Below, piece after piece: positions 1 to 6,995 of a DNA stretch of 7,092 nucleotides. Each line of letters opens with the position of its first letter. The stretch's first letter is position 1. The stretch is from DATDPY01 sp964395765 (GTDB taxonomy: Bacteria; Bacteroidota; Bacteroidia; Cytophagales; Cyclobacteriaceae): assembly GCA_964395765.1 (NCBI GenBank), contig CAYNCU010000216.1, forward strand, positions 1-7,092. Reading direction: 5' to 3'. The position numbers and the translations under genes were made by a program. The notes below the pieces were generated by a model. The model had not been told where the DNA came from. It was given only the letters and a program-made list of their open reading frames with translations, and made no database searches.

Positions 1-4
1 TAGA

Positions 5-84
5 ATGATTAATTCTTTATCATTATCCTTATTCTTCTCGGACTTTTTACAAAGACTCAGGCGCAATCTAATGCCGAAAATAAT
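5..84 (+). other. Out-of-frame signal-peptide segment of the PD40 protein (apparent -1 frameshift)
   Basis: Read in the frame of the downstream PD40 gene, bases 13-84 encode a classic Sec signal peptide core and cleavage region: FFIIILILLGLF, then TKTQAQ and SNAENN, with likely cleavage near TQA/Q. No start codon is in frame; a TAA lies in this frame at 10-12. An ATG at 5-7 sits one frame off. Adding one base after position 10-12 would give ATG-ATT-AAn-TTC-TTT, that is M-I-(N/K)-F-F and onward, a normal signal peptide. This suggests a one-base deletion, either a sequencing or assembly error near the sequence edge or a real inactivating mutation. The hydrophobic reading is seen directly; the cause is inferred. 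Confidence 0.65.
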
Positions 85-1077
85 TTGACCGCTGCCACTA
101 AGGTGTCTATGCGCATGGCCAATTTCATGCAAGACCTTCCCCCAGCCGAAAAACTGCCGGGTTTTATAAATACTTCCTTTAAGGAGGTTGGTCCCCTGGT
201 ATCCCCCGACGGCAAGACTCTGTATTTCAGCCGCCAGAATTACCCTGATAACGTTGGTGGTGTGATGGACTATGAAGACGCATGGTATTCGACCTATAAT
301 GAGACTACCAATACCTGGAGTGTCCCGGTAAGAATGGCCGCTCCCATTAATAATTACGGTCCTAATTCCGTTAATTTTGTCAGTCTGACCGGCGATACAA
401 TAGTTGTGGCCAATAAATACCTAAAAAATGGAAGAATGGCGGCCGGATTGTCCCTCAGTGTTAAGGAAAACGGTAGCTGGTCATTTCCCCGGCCCTGTTC
501 CAATAAATGTAAATTCAATACAAATGACCGTTTTAATATGTTCCTGAGCTACAACAAGCAAATTTTAATAACCTCACAGGAACTTGATGACACCTACGGA
601 GAAAGAGATATTTATGTGAGCTTAATCCATCCCGATAATACCTGCACGACCATCAATTTAGGCAGTACGATCAATACCGACCTGGATGAAGCCTCCCCTT
701 ACCTGGCGCCTGATTACAAGACATTATATTTTGCCTCTAAAGGACATCATGGTTTCGGCGGGTTTGACATCTACGTATCGCATCGCCTGGATGAAACCTG
801 GCAAAACTGGAGTGAACCTGAAAACCTGGGACCGGTTGTTAATACCGATAAAGATGAGGGATTTTTCAACTTCACCTATAATGGCATGTATGCCTACTTC
901 TCAAGGGCAGTGTCGAAAACCAATTCTGATATCTACCGCGTTTCGCTGGCAGGTTTGTACAGCATAAATGCAAATAAGAGTACAAGTACACTGGCAGAAA
1001 GCGGACTTCAGGAGATTAACATAAAAAATAATGATATTGTTGTAGACGGTACGCGATATGTCAACCTCGATCAATAA
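85..1077 (+). CDS. Exported PD40 (WD40-like) beta-propeller protein, no OmpA domain
   Basis: The product is probably a periplasmic or surface beta-propeller protein with a structural or binding role; no enzymatic function is evident. PD40-type repeats are clear. Residues 36-50 contain VSPDGKTLYFSR. Residues about 148-180 end in GERDIYVSL. Residues 201-234 contain ASPYLAPDYKTLYFAS followed by GFGGFDIYVSHR. Residues 256-287 contain DEGFF...AYFSR...DIYRVSL. The linker NWSEPENLGPVVNT (241-254) is typical of the family. In Bacteroidota this propeller is commonly followed by an OmpA-like peptidoglycan-binding domain. Here the protein ends about 43 residues after the last blade with a polar tail. 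The TTG at 85 is only the first possible in-frame start (ATGs follow at 109 and 115). The real start is probably the ATG at 5, because a signal peptide is readable upstream but shifted by one base. The domain call is confident; the start and any ligand are not. Confidence 0.8.
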   Translation: MTAATKVSMRMANFMQDLPPAEKLPGFINTSFKEVGPLVSPDGKTLYFSRQNYPDNVGGVMDYEDAWYSTYNETTNTWSVPVRMAAPINNYGPNSVNFVSLTGDTIVVANKYLKNGRMAAGLSLSVKENGSWSFPRPCSNKCKFNTNDRFNMFLSYNKQILITSQELDDTYGERDIYVSLIHPDNTCTTINLGSTINTDLDEASPYLAPDYKTLYFASKGHHGFGGFDIYVSHRLDETWQNWSEPENLGPVVNTDKDEGFFNFTYNGMYAYFSRAVSKTNSDIYRVSLAGLYSINANKSTSTLAESGLQEINIKNNDIVVDGTRYVNLDQ

Positions 1078-1113
1078 GAAATTAATTTAAACAACAAATA
1101 AATTCATGGTGTT

Positions 1114-1144
1114 AAACCGTCCGCTGATAACGGGCGGTTTTTTT
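1114..1144 (+). terminator. Rho-independent terminator of the PD40 gene
   Basis: A 10-bp stem, AAACCGTCCG (1114-1123) against CGGGCGGTTT (1131-1140) with one T-G wobble and a 7-nt loop, runs into seven consecutive T (1138-1144). It starts 37 nt after the PD40 stop codon. It separates that gene from the UPF0182 gene, so the latter probably has its own promoter. Confidence 0.85.
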
Positions 1145-1451
1145 ATTTAATATAGCACGTCCAAATACACCCGTTACGCCTGGAATCTTCACTATGGATA
1201 AATCATTCTCCACCTGTCGTTACACCACTGCAACTCCGCAAAAACACTGCAGGCAGCTCCTTCTGGAAACACTGATGGGAAGAAACTCACCGGTCTTATT
1301 TTTTCAAAAACAGTTTTTTTAAAAGATGAGTTAATCAGATAAAGCCTTTTAATACGGTGATATAATAACAGATTGTGTAATTTTATCTTAATGATCATTT
1401 ATCTGCATAGTGTGTTCTTCACTCGAATTTTTCACCTGAATAGTAAAATCA
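1145..1451 (+). other. Non-coding leader upstream of the UPF0182 gene
   Basis: These 307 bases hold no reading frame I would accept as a gene. The stretch is AT-rich from about 1298, with T- and A-runs at 1298-1324. A promoter for the UPF0182 gene should lie here because a terminator closes the preceding unit. I see no good match to the Bacteroidota pattern (TTG about 20 nt before TAnnTTTG). The closest fragment is TAATTTTA near 1379, which has no properly spaced TTG. The presumed promoter is therefore inferred, not located. Confidence 0.4.
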
Positions 1452-4214
1452 ATGGATAAAAATAAAAGGGTATTAATCGTCGTTGCCGTAATTGTTGTTG
1501 TTTTCTACCTGTTTTCATTATTTATTAATTACTATGGCGACTGGCTCTGGTTCAACAACATGCAATACGGATCGGTATTCGTTACCATGCTTATCGCCAG
1601 GGTCGTTTCTTTTATCATATTCTTCCTGGCTTTTGCGGTTTTTTTCAGTCTGAACATACGCAAAGCGTATCAAAATGGCTTTCTCAGCCGTAACATAAGC
1701 GTACTGCGAGAAGATGATCCGCGGCGACTGATTCTGACCTTTTATCATGGAAAATCGGCCTTCTGGCTTTGGGGGGCCGTTGCCTTTTTCTTCAGCTTTA
1801 TCATGGGTTCCTCAGCCGTTAGCCACTGGAATCAATTTTTACAGTTTATCCATTCTTCTTCTTTTGGCATCAAAGAGCCTGTTTTCGGAAAAGATGCCGG
1901 CTTTTATGTGTTTAAACTTCCGGTATACCGATTCCTGGTGAGCCAGTATCTGTTTATCGTCGTCCTCACGGCTATTGGTGTTTTGGTTTCTTATTTCATT
2001 GACAGCGCCCTGAGTTTTGTTGATAATAAATTCCGCATCTCCCCACAGGTAAAAAATCATATGATCCGGCTGACGGGCTTTTTTGCGCTGGGTATTTCAG
2101 CATCCTATTTCCTGGATCTCTATGAGAACCTGTTTTCTTCACAAGGGCCTGCTTACGGACCTTCCTATGTAAACGTGCATGCGCAGATCCCTGCCGACTG
2201 GACTATACTTGTAGTTACTTTAGCCCTTACGATCCTTTTGTTTTTAATGCCGGTTATAAAGAAATTCAAGTTCCTTCTATACGCAGTAATAGCCTGGCTG
2301 GTGATATTGATTGGCTTTGTCTGGGTCTATCCTGATATCGTGGAACAATACGAGGTGAAACCCAATGAGCTGAGTAAGGAAACTCCCTATATCCTGAACA
2401 ACATCAAATTTACGAGGGAAGCCTATGGGCTCAATAAGGTCCAGGTTAAACCTTTTCCCGTGGGTCAGTCACTGACCTATCAAGACATCAGGGATAACCA
2501 CAGCACGATTGAAAACATCCGGCTGTGGGACCGGAGGCCATTGTTGCAAACCTACAAGCAAATACAGGAGATTCGCCTTTATTATGACTTTAACAGTATA
2601 CAGGTCGACCGTTACCATTTTGACAAATACACGGAAGTGGCGCTGGGTGCCAGGGAGTTGCCGGTTTCACAAATACCGGCCCGTGCCCAGACCTGGGTGA
2701 ACGAACATCTGATTTATACGCATGGCTACGGCGTTGTCATGAACCCCGTCAATAAAATTACAGAGGATGGTATGCCTGACCTGATCATGAAAGACATCCC
2801 TCCCACCACAACCACCCCGCTTAGTACAAAACAGATGGGCATTTATTACGGAGAAGAAACCAACCAGTACGTATTGGTCAACACCACTGCCAAAGAATTT
2901 GATTACCCCAAGGGAGACAAAAATGTGTATACCGACTATACCGGCAACGGCGGAGTCCGCATTTCCAGCCTGTTCAGGCGCCTGGTGTATGCATGGAAAT
3001 TTTCCGACACAAAAATTCTTCTTACGGGCTACCTCACCCCCCGGAGCCGCCTCATGTTTTACCGGAATATCTTTAACCGCGACCGGATCATCGCACCTTT
3101 TCTCACGTATGACAGTCAACCTTATTTGGTTGTCGGAGATGACGGTCAGCTATATTGGATTCACGATGCCTACACCACCAGTAACAGGTTTCCTTATTCG
3201 GAGCCTTACTCGGAAGGACCGGGCGGAAACAGTTTCAATTACATCAGCAATTCCGTGAAAGTCGTCATCAACGCTTACAGCGGGGATGTTTCTTATTATG
3301 TGATCAATCCCAAGGACCCGATCGTGGAGACCTTGCAAAAAATATATCCCGGGCTTTTCAAGCCATTCAGCGAAATGCCGGATTTCCTGAAAGCGCATAT
3401 CCGTTACCCTACCGACCTCTTTAACATACAAACCCAGATGTACAATGTGTATCACATGTCGGATGCGAAGGTGTTTTACAACCAGGAAGATTACTGGGAA
3501 GTGCCCAATGCCAGCGGCGATGATAACACGCAGGTAAAAATGTTTCCTTATTACGTCATCATGCGCCTGCCGGGAGCAACGGATGAAGAGTATGTTCTCA
3601 TGCTGCCGCTAACGCCCTCCAAAAAAGATAACATGATCGCCTGGATGTGCGCCCGCTGCGACGTTCCCAATTATGGGGAGCTGATCGTTTACACGCTTCC
3701 CAAAGATCAACTCGTCTATGGCCCGGTGCAGATCGAAGGAAGGATCAACCAGAAGCCGGATATTTCGGCCGAACTTACGCTATGGGGTCAGCAAGGCTCT
3801 CAGGTATTCAAGGGAAACCAGCTTGTCGTCCCGATCAACAATTCATTCATTTATGTGGAACCGGTGTACCTGCAGTCACAGCAGGGACAGATCCCCGAAT
3901 TGAAGAGGGTTATCGTCATATACAAAGACCAGATTGAAATGCGGGAAACTTTGGAAGAGGCATTGCAGGCGATCTTCAATCCTTCCGGGCAGCAGGACAC
4001 CACGATGACGCAGGCGATAAGTGCTTTGGGAAGGCCGGCGACTACGGGCCTTACTTCAAGAGCCAGGGAGGCGCTCGATCACTATAATAAAGCCAACGAT
4101 TACCTGAAACAAGGTGACTGGGATGGGTACGGAAAAGAACTTCAGCAGATGAAATCGATTCTTTCGGACATGGCCGCGGATAGTGTAAAAGTTTCCGGCA
4201 CAAAACAAAAATAA
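1452..4214 (+). CDS. UPF0182 (COG1615) family integral membrane protein
   Basis: This is a conserved membrane protein of unknown biochemical function, 920 residues, within the usual family range of about 900-1000, so full length. Seven hydrophobic helices are visible at about 6-27, 42-67, 103-123, 160-184, 203-222, 249-268 and 272-294. A large, probably extracytoplasmic region follows. Family landmarks in order are GDWLWF (29-34), FGKDAGFYVFKLPVYRF (145-161), VKPNELSKETPYI (302-314), TREAYGL (321-327), IENIRLWDRRPLLQTY (353-368), YYGEETNQYVLV (465-476), LYWIHDAYTTSNRFPYS (567-583), NSVKVVINAYSGDV (600-613), NYGEL (740-744), TLWGQQGSQV (776-785) and IPELKRVIV (814-822). A short helical tail rich in Lys and Glu ends the protein. 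The start ATG directly precedes the first membrane helix with basic residues (MDKNKR); no Shine-Dalgarno is visible, only A-rich sequence. The only two cysteines in the protein form a CxxC (733, 736). It is probably monocistronic. Confidence 0.93.
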   Translation: MDKNKRVLIVVAVIVVVFYLFSLFINYYGDWLWFNNMQYGSVFVTMLIARVVSFIIFFLAFAVFFSLNIRKAYQNGFLSRNISVLREDDPRRLILTFYHGKSAFWLWGAVAFFFSFIMGSSAVSHWNQFLQFIHSSSFGIKEPVFGKDAGFYVFKLPVYRFLVSQYLFIVVLTAIGVLVSYFIDSALSFVDNKFRISPQVKNHMIRLTGFFALGISASYFLDLYENLFSSQGPAYGPSYVNVHAQIPADWTILVVTLALTILLFLMPVIKKFKFLLYAVIAWLVILIGFVWVYPDIVEQYEVKPNELSKETPYILNNIKFTREAYGLNKVQVKPFPVGQSLTYQDIRDNHSTIENIRLWDRRPLLQTYKQIQEIRLYYDFNSIQVDRYHFDKYTEVALGARELPVSQIPARAQTWVNEHLIYTHGYGVVMNPVNKITEDGMPDLIMKDIPPTTTTPLSTKQMGIYYGEETNQYVLVNTTAKEFDYPKGDKNVYTDYTGNGGVRISSLFRRLVYAWKFSDTKILLTGYLTPRSRLMFYRNIFNRDRIIAPFLTYDSQPYLVVGDDGQLYWIHDAYTTSNRFPYSEPYSEGPGGNSFNYISNSVKVVINAYSGDVSYYVINPKDPIVETLQKIYPGLFKPFSEMPDFLKAHIRYPTDLFNIQTQMYNVYHMSDAKVFYNQEDYWEVPNASGDDNTQVKMFPYYVIMRLPGATDEEYVLMLPLTPSKKDNMIAWMCARCDVPNYGELIVYTLPKDQLVYGPVQIEGRINQKPDISAELTLWGQQGSQVFKGNQLVVPINNSFIYVEPVYLQSQQGQIPELKRVIVIYKDQIEMRETLEEALQAIFNPSGQQDTTMTQAISALGRPATTGLTSRAREALDHYNKANDYLKQGDWDGYGKELQQMKSILSDMAADSVKVSGTKQK

Positions 4215-4239
4215 AAAATGGCATCCCCGGGCTGGCGAC

Positions 4240-4270
4240 TGCAACGCCGGATGTGCGGTTCCGGCTTGCA
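4240..4270. other. GC-rich hairpin next to the scaffold gap
   Basis: TGCAA (4240-4244) pairs with TTGCA (4266-4270) and GCCGGA (4246-4251) with TCCGGC (4260-4265). The result is an 11-bp stem with one bulged C and an 8-nt loop. It lies 26 nt after the UPF0182 stop. No T-tract follows on the + strand, so it is not a clean intrinsic terminator. The local base composition (about 4220-4275) is clearly more GC-rich than the surroundings. It may be the edge of a repeated element that broke the assembly, or a structured 3' UTR. Confidence 0.5.
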
Positions 4271-4319
4271 CCTCTATATCAGGTTAATTGGATAACATAG
4301 CTCGTTAGAATTCTCTACA

Positions 4320-4419
4320 NNNNNNNNNNNNNNNNNNNNNNNNNNNNNNNNNNNNNNNNNNNNNNNNNNNNNNNNNNNNNNNNNNNNNNNNNNNNNNNNN
4401 NNNNNNNNNNNNNNNNNNN
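4320..4419. other. Assembly gap (100 N)
   Basis: Exactly 100 consecutive N, the conventional placeholder for a scaffold gap of unknown length. Distances across it should not be trusted, and it hides at least the start of the reading frame that ends at 4492. The cause is probably a repeat or low coverage; this is inferred. Confidence 0.98.
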
Positions 4420-4420
4420 A

Positions 4421-4492
4421 AACGGCCCCGATAATTATGTGGAATCTTATTTAACCTATTTGGCGGATATTGATAAGGACGAACGTGAATAG
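4421..4492 (+). CDS. Possible C-terminal end of an unidentified protein, 5' part lost in the gap
   Basis: Immediately after the gap one frame stays open for 23 codons, ending NGPDNYVESYLTYLADIDKDERE before a TAG at 4490-4492. The residue mix (acidic and charged, with an amphipathic stretch) looks like a plausible protein tail, but 23 open codons can occur by chance. No ATG in this frame is present in the sequenced part, so any start lies in or beyond the gap. I do not recognise the family. If real, it would converge on the GH3 gene with about 167 nt between the stop codons. Confidence 0.3.
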   Translation, partial: NGPDNYVESYLTYLADIDKDERE

Positions 4493-4520
4493 CATTTTTA
4501 ACGCCGCTTTATCTTCCCTT

Positions 4521-4649
4521 AGTCTCACGAAACGAACTTTGATGTTGAATAGAGTTAATTTAATTCATCAGGGTCCCTTTCAGGTGACCCTGATGGGGAG
4601 CGATACTAAACCCCTCACAGTCTCGCGAAGTAGACTCTGATGTTTGAAT
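4521..4649. repeat. Imperfect 30-nt direct repeat, two copies
   Basis: Copy A is at 4521-4550 and copy B at 4619-4649. Both begin AGTCTC and end with TGATGTT and GAAT. Aligned with one single-base gap, 24 of 30 positions agree, and all six mismatches are transitions. Starts are 98 nt apart and a perfect inverted repeat (4566-4595) lies between the copies. Copy B also contains its own small inverted repeat, AGTCT/AGACT. It may be a decayed non-coding repeat or a remnant of a mobile-element end; neither is established. Confidence 0.5.
4566..4595 (-). terminator. Hairpin between convergent genes, possible terminator of the GH3 gene
   Basis: CATCAGGGTC (4566-4575) and GACCCTGATG (4586-4595) form a perfect 10-bp stem with a 10-nt loop. 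On the minus strand it lies about 65 nt beyond the GH3 stop codon and is followed by AT-rich sequence (AATTAAATTAA), not a clean U-run. On the plus strand G-rich sequence follows. It may stop or stabilise GH3 transcripts. The stem is seen directly; the terminator role is inferred. Confidence 0.45.
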
Positions 4650-4659
4650 TTATCTCTTA

Positions 4660-6861
4660 TCATTTCAACGCCACTTCCTTTTTCAATTTAACATCATCCG
4701 CTGATGCGCCGATCTGCAGTTCAAGATTACAAAGGTCATTTTCCCAGGCATGGTCTTTTTCGTTCCAGTATCGCAGGCTCTTCACCGGGATTTCGAGATC
4801 TACCGTTTTACTTTCACCCGGTGCTAACGTAACTCTTGAAAACGCCTTGAGTTCTTTTTGCGGCCATTCCACAGATGGATTGACACGATGCACATAAGCC
4901 TGAGCCACTTCATCGGCAGCCTTATTACCTGCATTCTTTAAATCAAAGGAAAGTCTGATCACATCATTTTCTCCATAGCTTTCCTTATCGGTTTTCAGGT
5001 TGGAAAATTCAAAAGTAGTATAGGAAAGGCCGTAGCCAAAAGGATACATCACAGGAATATTTTTAGTTTCATACCAGCGGTATCCGACGAGCGATCCTTC
5101 GGAATAATAAGCGGTGTCCTTATTTTTATCGCCCTGGGGATAATTTCCCAACGCATAGGCCGGTGAATCTTCGAGTTTTACGGGCCAGGAAAAAGGCAAA
5201 TGCCCGCTGGGCGAGATTTTCCCGAGCAGGACATCGGCTAAAGCGTTTCCACCTTCCGAACCGTTAAACCACGAAATGAGCAGCGCTTTGGAAAGGGGGT
5301 TCACAACATTTAAATCATTGGGCGCCCCGCTTACCAGCACGGTAATGATGTTTGGGTTTATTTTAGCAATGCTACTGATCAGGGAATCCTGCCCTGAAGG
5401 CAACTCCATATTTTTCCTGTCCCGGCCTTCCGATTCGACCGCACGGTTGTCGCCTCCGATAAAAATGATCACATCTGCTTTAGCCGCTGCCTGGAGGGCC
5501 TCCCTGGCAAGTTTCTGCGCCAACAGTTTCTTTTCCTGCGCCGCTTTTTTTATTTCTTCCGGTGTTCTCTTCCTGAACATATCGGCAAAATTGAATGTTA
5601 CAGGTTCATAACCTTGCGCATAAATGATTTCGGCTTTGTCGCCGATCCTGTTCTTTAATCCTTCCAGGGGAGTTATTTCATATAACGCTTTTACGCCCGC
5701 CCCGAAACCGCCGGATGCCATTTTTTGTGTGGCATTAGCGCCGATTACTGCGATGACCGGTTTCTTATCCAGTTGCAGCGGGAGAATACCATCGTTCTTC
5801 AGTAAAACAATTGACTTGCTGGCAACATCGTAAGCAATTTTCTGCTGCGGAGGCTGTGAGGTCATTTCCTTGTTCGCCTCATTTTCGGGTATCGGTTGAA
5901 TGGCCATTCTCACCCGCAAAATCTCGCGAACTCTTTCATTTATTATAGCCTCTGAAACCGCCCCGGCCTTCACCGAATCAAGCAGCGCCTGGCCCAGATA
6001 TTTTTTATCGGGCATTTCAACATTCAACCCGTTTTTTACGGCATCCACCGTGCTGTGCGTACCTCCCCAGTCGGAAATCACCAGGCCTGCGAAACCCCAT
6101 TCATTTCGGAGGATCTTATTGAGCAACTCATCATTTTCAGAACACCACCATCCGTTCACCTTATTGTAAGCGGCCATCACTCCGTACGCATCTCCTTTTT
6201 CAACGGCTGCCTTGAATGGGGGAAGATATATCTCCCGCATGGCGCGTTCCCCGATAATGACATCCACATTGCCGCGGTTGTTTTCCTGGTTATTCATGGC
6301 GAAATGCTTAATGCAGACGGCAACGCCATGATCCTGGGCACCTTTGGTGTACCCGACCGCCAGTTGGGAACTTAGGAAAGGATCCTCGCTCATATATTCA
6401 TACGTCCTGCCGCCGGTTGGGATCCGCTGGATATTGATCGCAGGGCCGAGGATCATGTCCTTGCCCCGTAACCGGGCTTCCTTCGCCATGCCGGTGCCGA
6501 ACTGGTACGCCAGATCCGGTGACCACGTCGCAGCCAGCGCCGAACCAGTCGGGAAAAAAGTGGCGCTGTCATTCTTCCATCCCAGTGGCGCCCAGCCGTC
6601 AGGTTGCATTTCCTCGCGGATACCAAAAGGGCCGTCCGTATATTTCATGTCGGCTATGCCTAATCGTTCGACGCCGGCCGAAACAAACATGTGTTTGGCG
6701 TGCAACATATTTACTTTTTCTTCAAGTGTCATCCGGCTGATAATGCTGTCAATCTTACCATCATATTGAAGCAGCGCCGATTGGCGTGATTTTTTTGTTG
6801 CGCAACCTGCCACAAGGATTACGAACAGACCATAAATAAAAATTCCTGCGATTCTTCTCAT
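4660..6861 (-). CDS. Glycoside hydrolase family 3 beta-glucosidase-like lipoprotein
   Basis: This is a 733-residue exo-acting glycosidase predicted to release terminal beta-linked sugars, most likely glucose, from oligosaccharides in the periplasm. Residues 1-20 form a lipoprotein signal peptide ending in the lipobox VAGC, with lipidated Cys20. CATKKS follows, without the acidic run that marks surface export in some Bacteroidota, so a periplasm-facing position is favoured. The GH3 TIM barrel spans about 35-320: TDGPFG (75-80), GRTYEYMSEDP (151-161), KHFAMNNQENNR (185-196), AAYNKVNG (230-237) and the nucleophile motif VISDW with Asp264. The alpha/beta sandwich domain spans about 350-600 and carries VESEGRDR (475-482), which should hold the acid/base glutamate (Glu476 or Glu478). 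An Fn3-like domain covers about 650-722 (PQKELKAFSRVTLAPGES). No PA14 insertion is seen. The overall pattern is closer to the thermostable beta-glucosidase B type than to E. coli BglX, so no symbol is given. Exact specificity (glucosidase, xylosidase or other) cannot be read from sequence. No SusC/D or regulator gene adjoins it. The frame is intact. Confidence 0.93.
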   Translation of the reverse strand: MRRIAGIFIYGLFVILVAGCATKKSRQSALLQYDGKIDSIISRMTLEEKVNMLHAKHMFVSAGVERLGIADMKYTDGPFGIREEMQPDGWAPLGWKNDSATFFPTGSALAATWSPDLAYQFGTGMAKEARLRGKDMILGPAINIQRIPTGGRTYEYMSEDPFLSSQLAVGYTKGAQDHGVAVCIKHFAMNNQENNRGNVDVIIGERAMREIYLPPFKAAVEKGDAYGVMAAYNKVNGWWCSENDELLNKILRNEWGFAGLVISDWGGTHSTVDAVKNGLNVEMPDKKYLGQALLDSVKAGAVSEAIINERVREILRVRMAIQPIPENEANKEMTSQPPQQKIAYDVASKSIVLLKNDGILPLQLDKKPVIAVIGANATQKMASGGFGAGVKALYEITPLEGLKNRIGDKAEIIYAQGYEPVTFNFADMFRKRTPEEIKKAAQEKKLLAQKLAREALQAAAKADVIIFIGGDNRAVESEGRDRKNMELPSGQDSLISSIAKINPNIITVLVSGAPNDLNVVNPLSKALLISWFNGSEGGNALADVLLGKISPSGHLPFSWPVKLEDSPAYALGNYPQGDKNKDTAYYSEGSLVGYRWYETKNIPVMYPFGYGLSYTTFEFSNLKTDKESYGENDVIRLSFDLKNAGNKAADEVAQAYVHRVNPSVEWPQKELKAFSRVTLAPGESKTVDLEIPVKSLRYWNEKDHAWENDLCNLELQIGASADDVKLKKEVALK

Positions 6862-6995
6862 GTCAATATATTTATTACAGTTATTAAAAAGGTGTTAAAT
6901 GTCAAAACCTTAAATTATGAATAAAGTCGCCTCCTTCCAAAATAAAAATGCATTCTAAAAGGATATCCTTCATTTACGGTCGAGCTTTAATAAAA
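6862..6995 (-). promoter_or_regulatory. Upstream region of the GH3 gene with a 12-bp palindrome
   Basis: No gene is visible in this AT-rich stretch. The start codon at 6861 is preceded by AT-rich sequence without a Shine-Dalgarno, as is common in Bacteroidota. A perfect 12-bp palindrome, AAGGATATCCTT, lies at 6959-6970, about 98 nt upstream of the start codon, where a dimeric regulator could bind. No convincing promoter boxes were found: TATTTTGG on the minus strand resembles TAnnTTTG only weakly. A regulatory role is inferred from position. Confidence 0.3.

Noticed and set aside
1192..1398. 68-codon minus-strand ORF in the leader before the UPF0182 gene
   Set aside because: It is low-complexity and basic/hydrophobic with no recognisable domain, no ribosome site, and a start in AT-rich DNA; it is probably a chance frame.
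2667..3119. 150-codon minus-strand ORF inside the UPF0182 gene
   Set aside because: It lies wholly within a strongly conserved coding region on the other strand and its residues show no family signature; it is an antisense shadow.
4218..4295. 25-codon ORF (MASPGWRLQRRMCGSGL...) starting 3 nt after the UPF0182 stop and in the same frame
   Set aside because: It overlaps the GC-rich hairpin almost entirely, has no protein-like pattern I recognise, and its start is explained by the A-rich stop region. It is more likely non-coding.
6344..6769. 141-codon plus-strand ORF opposite the start of the GH3 gene
   Set aside because: It is antisense to the conserved TIM-barrel coding sequence and lacks any recognisable motif.
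6900..6905. TTGACA on the minus strand upstream of the GH3 gene, resembling a sigma-70 -35 box
   Set aside because: No matching -10 hexamer at 16-18 nt (AACTGT at 17), and Bacteroidota promoters do not follow this consensus.
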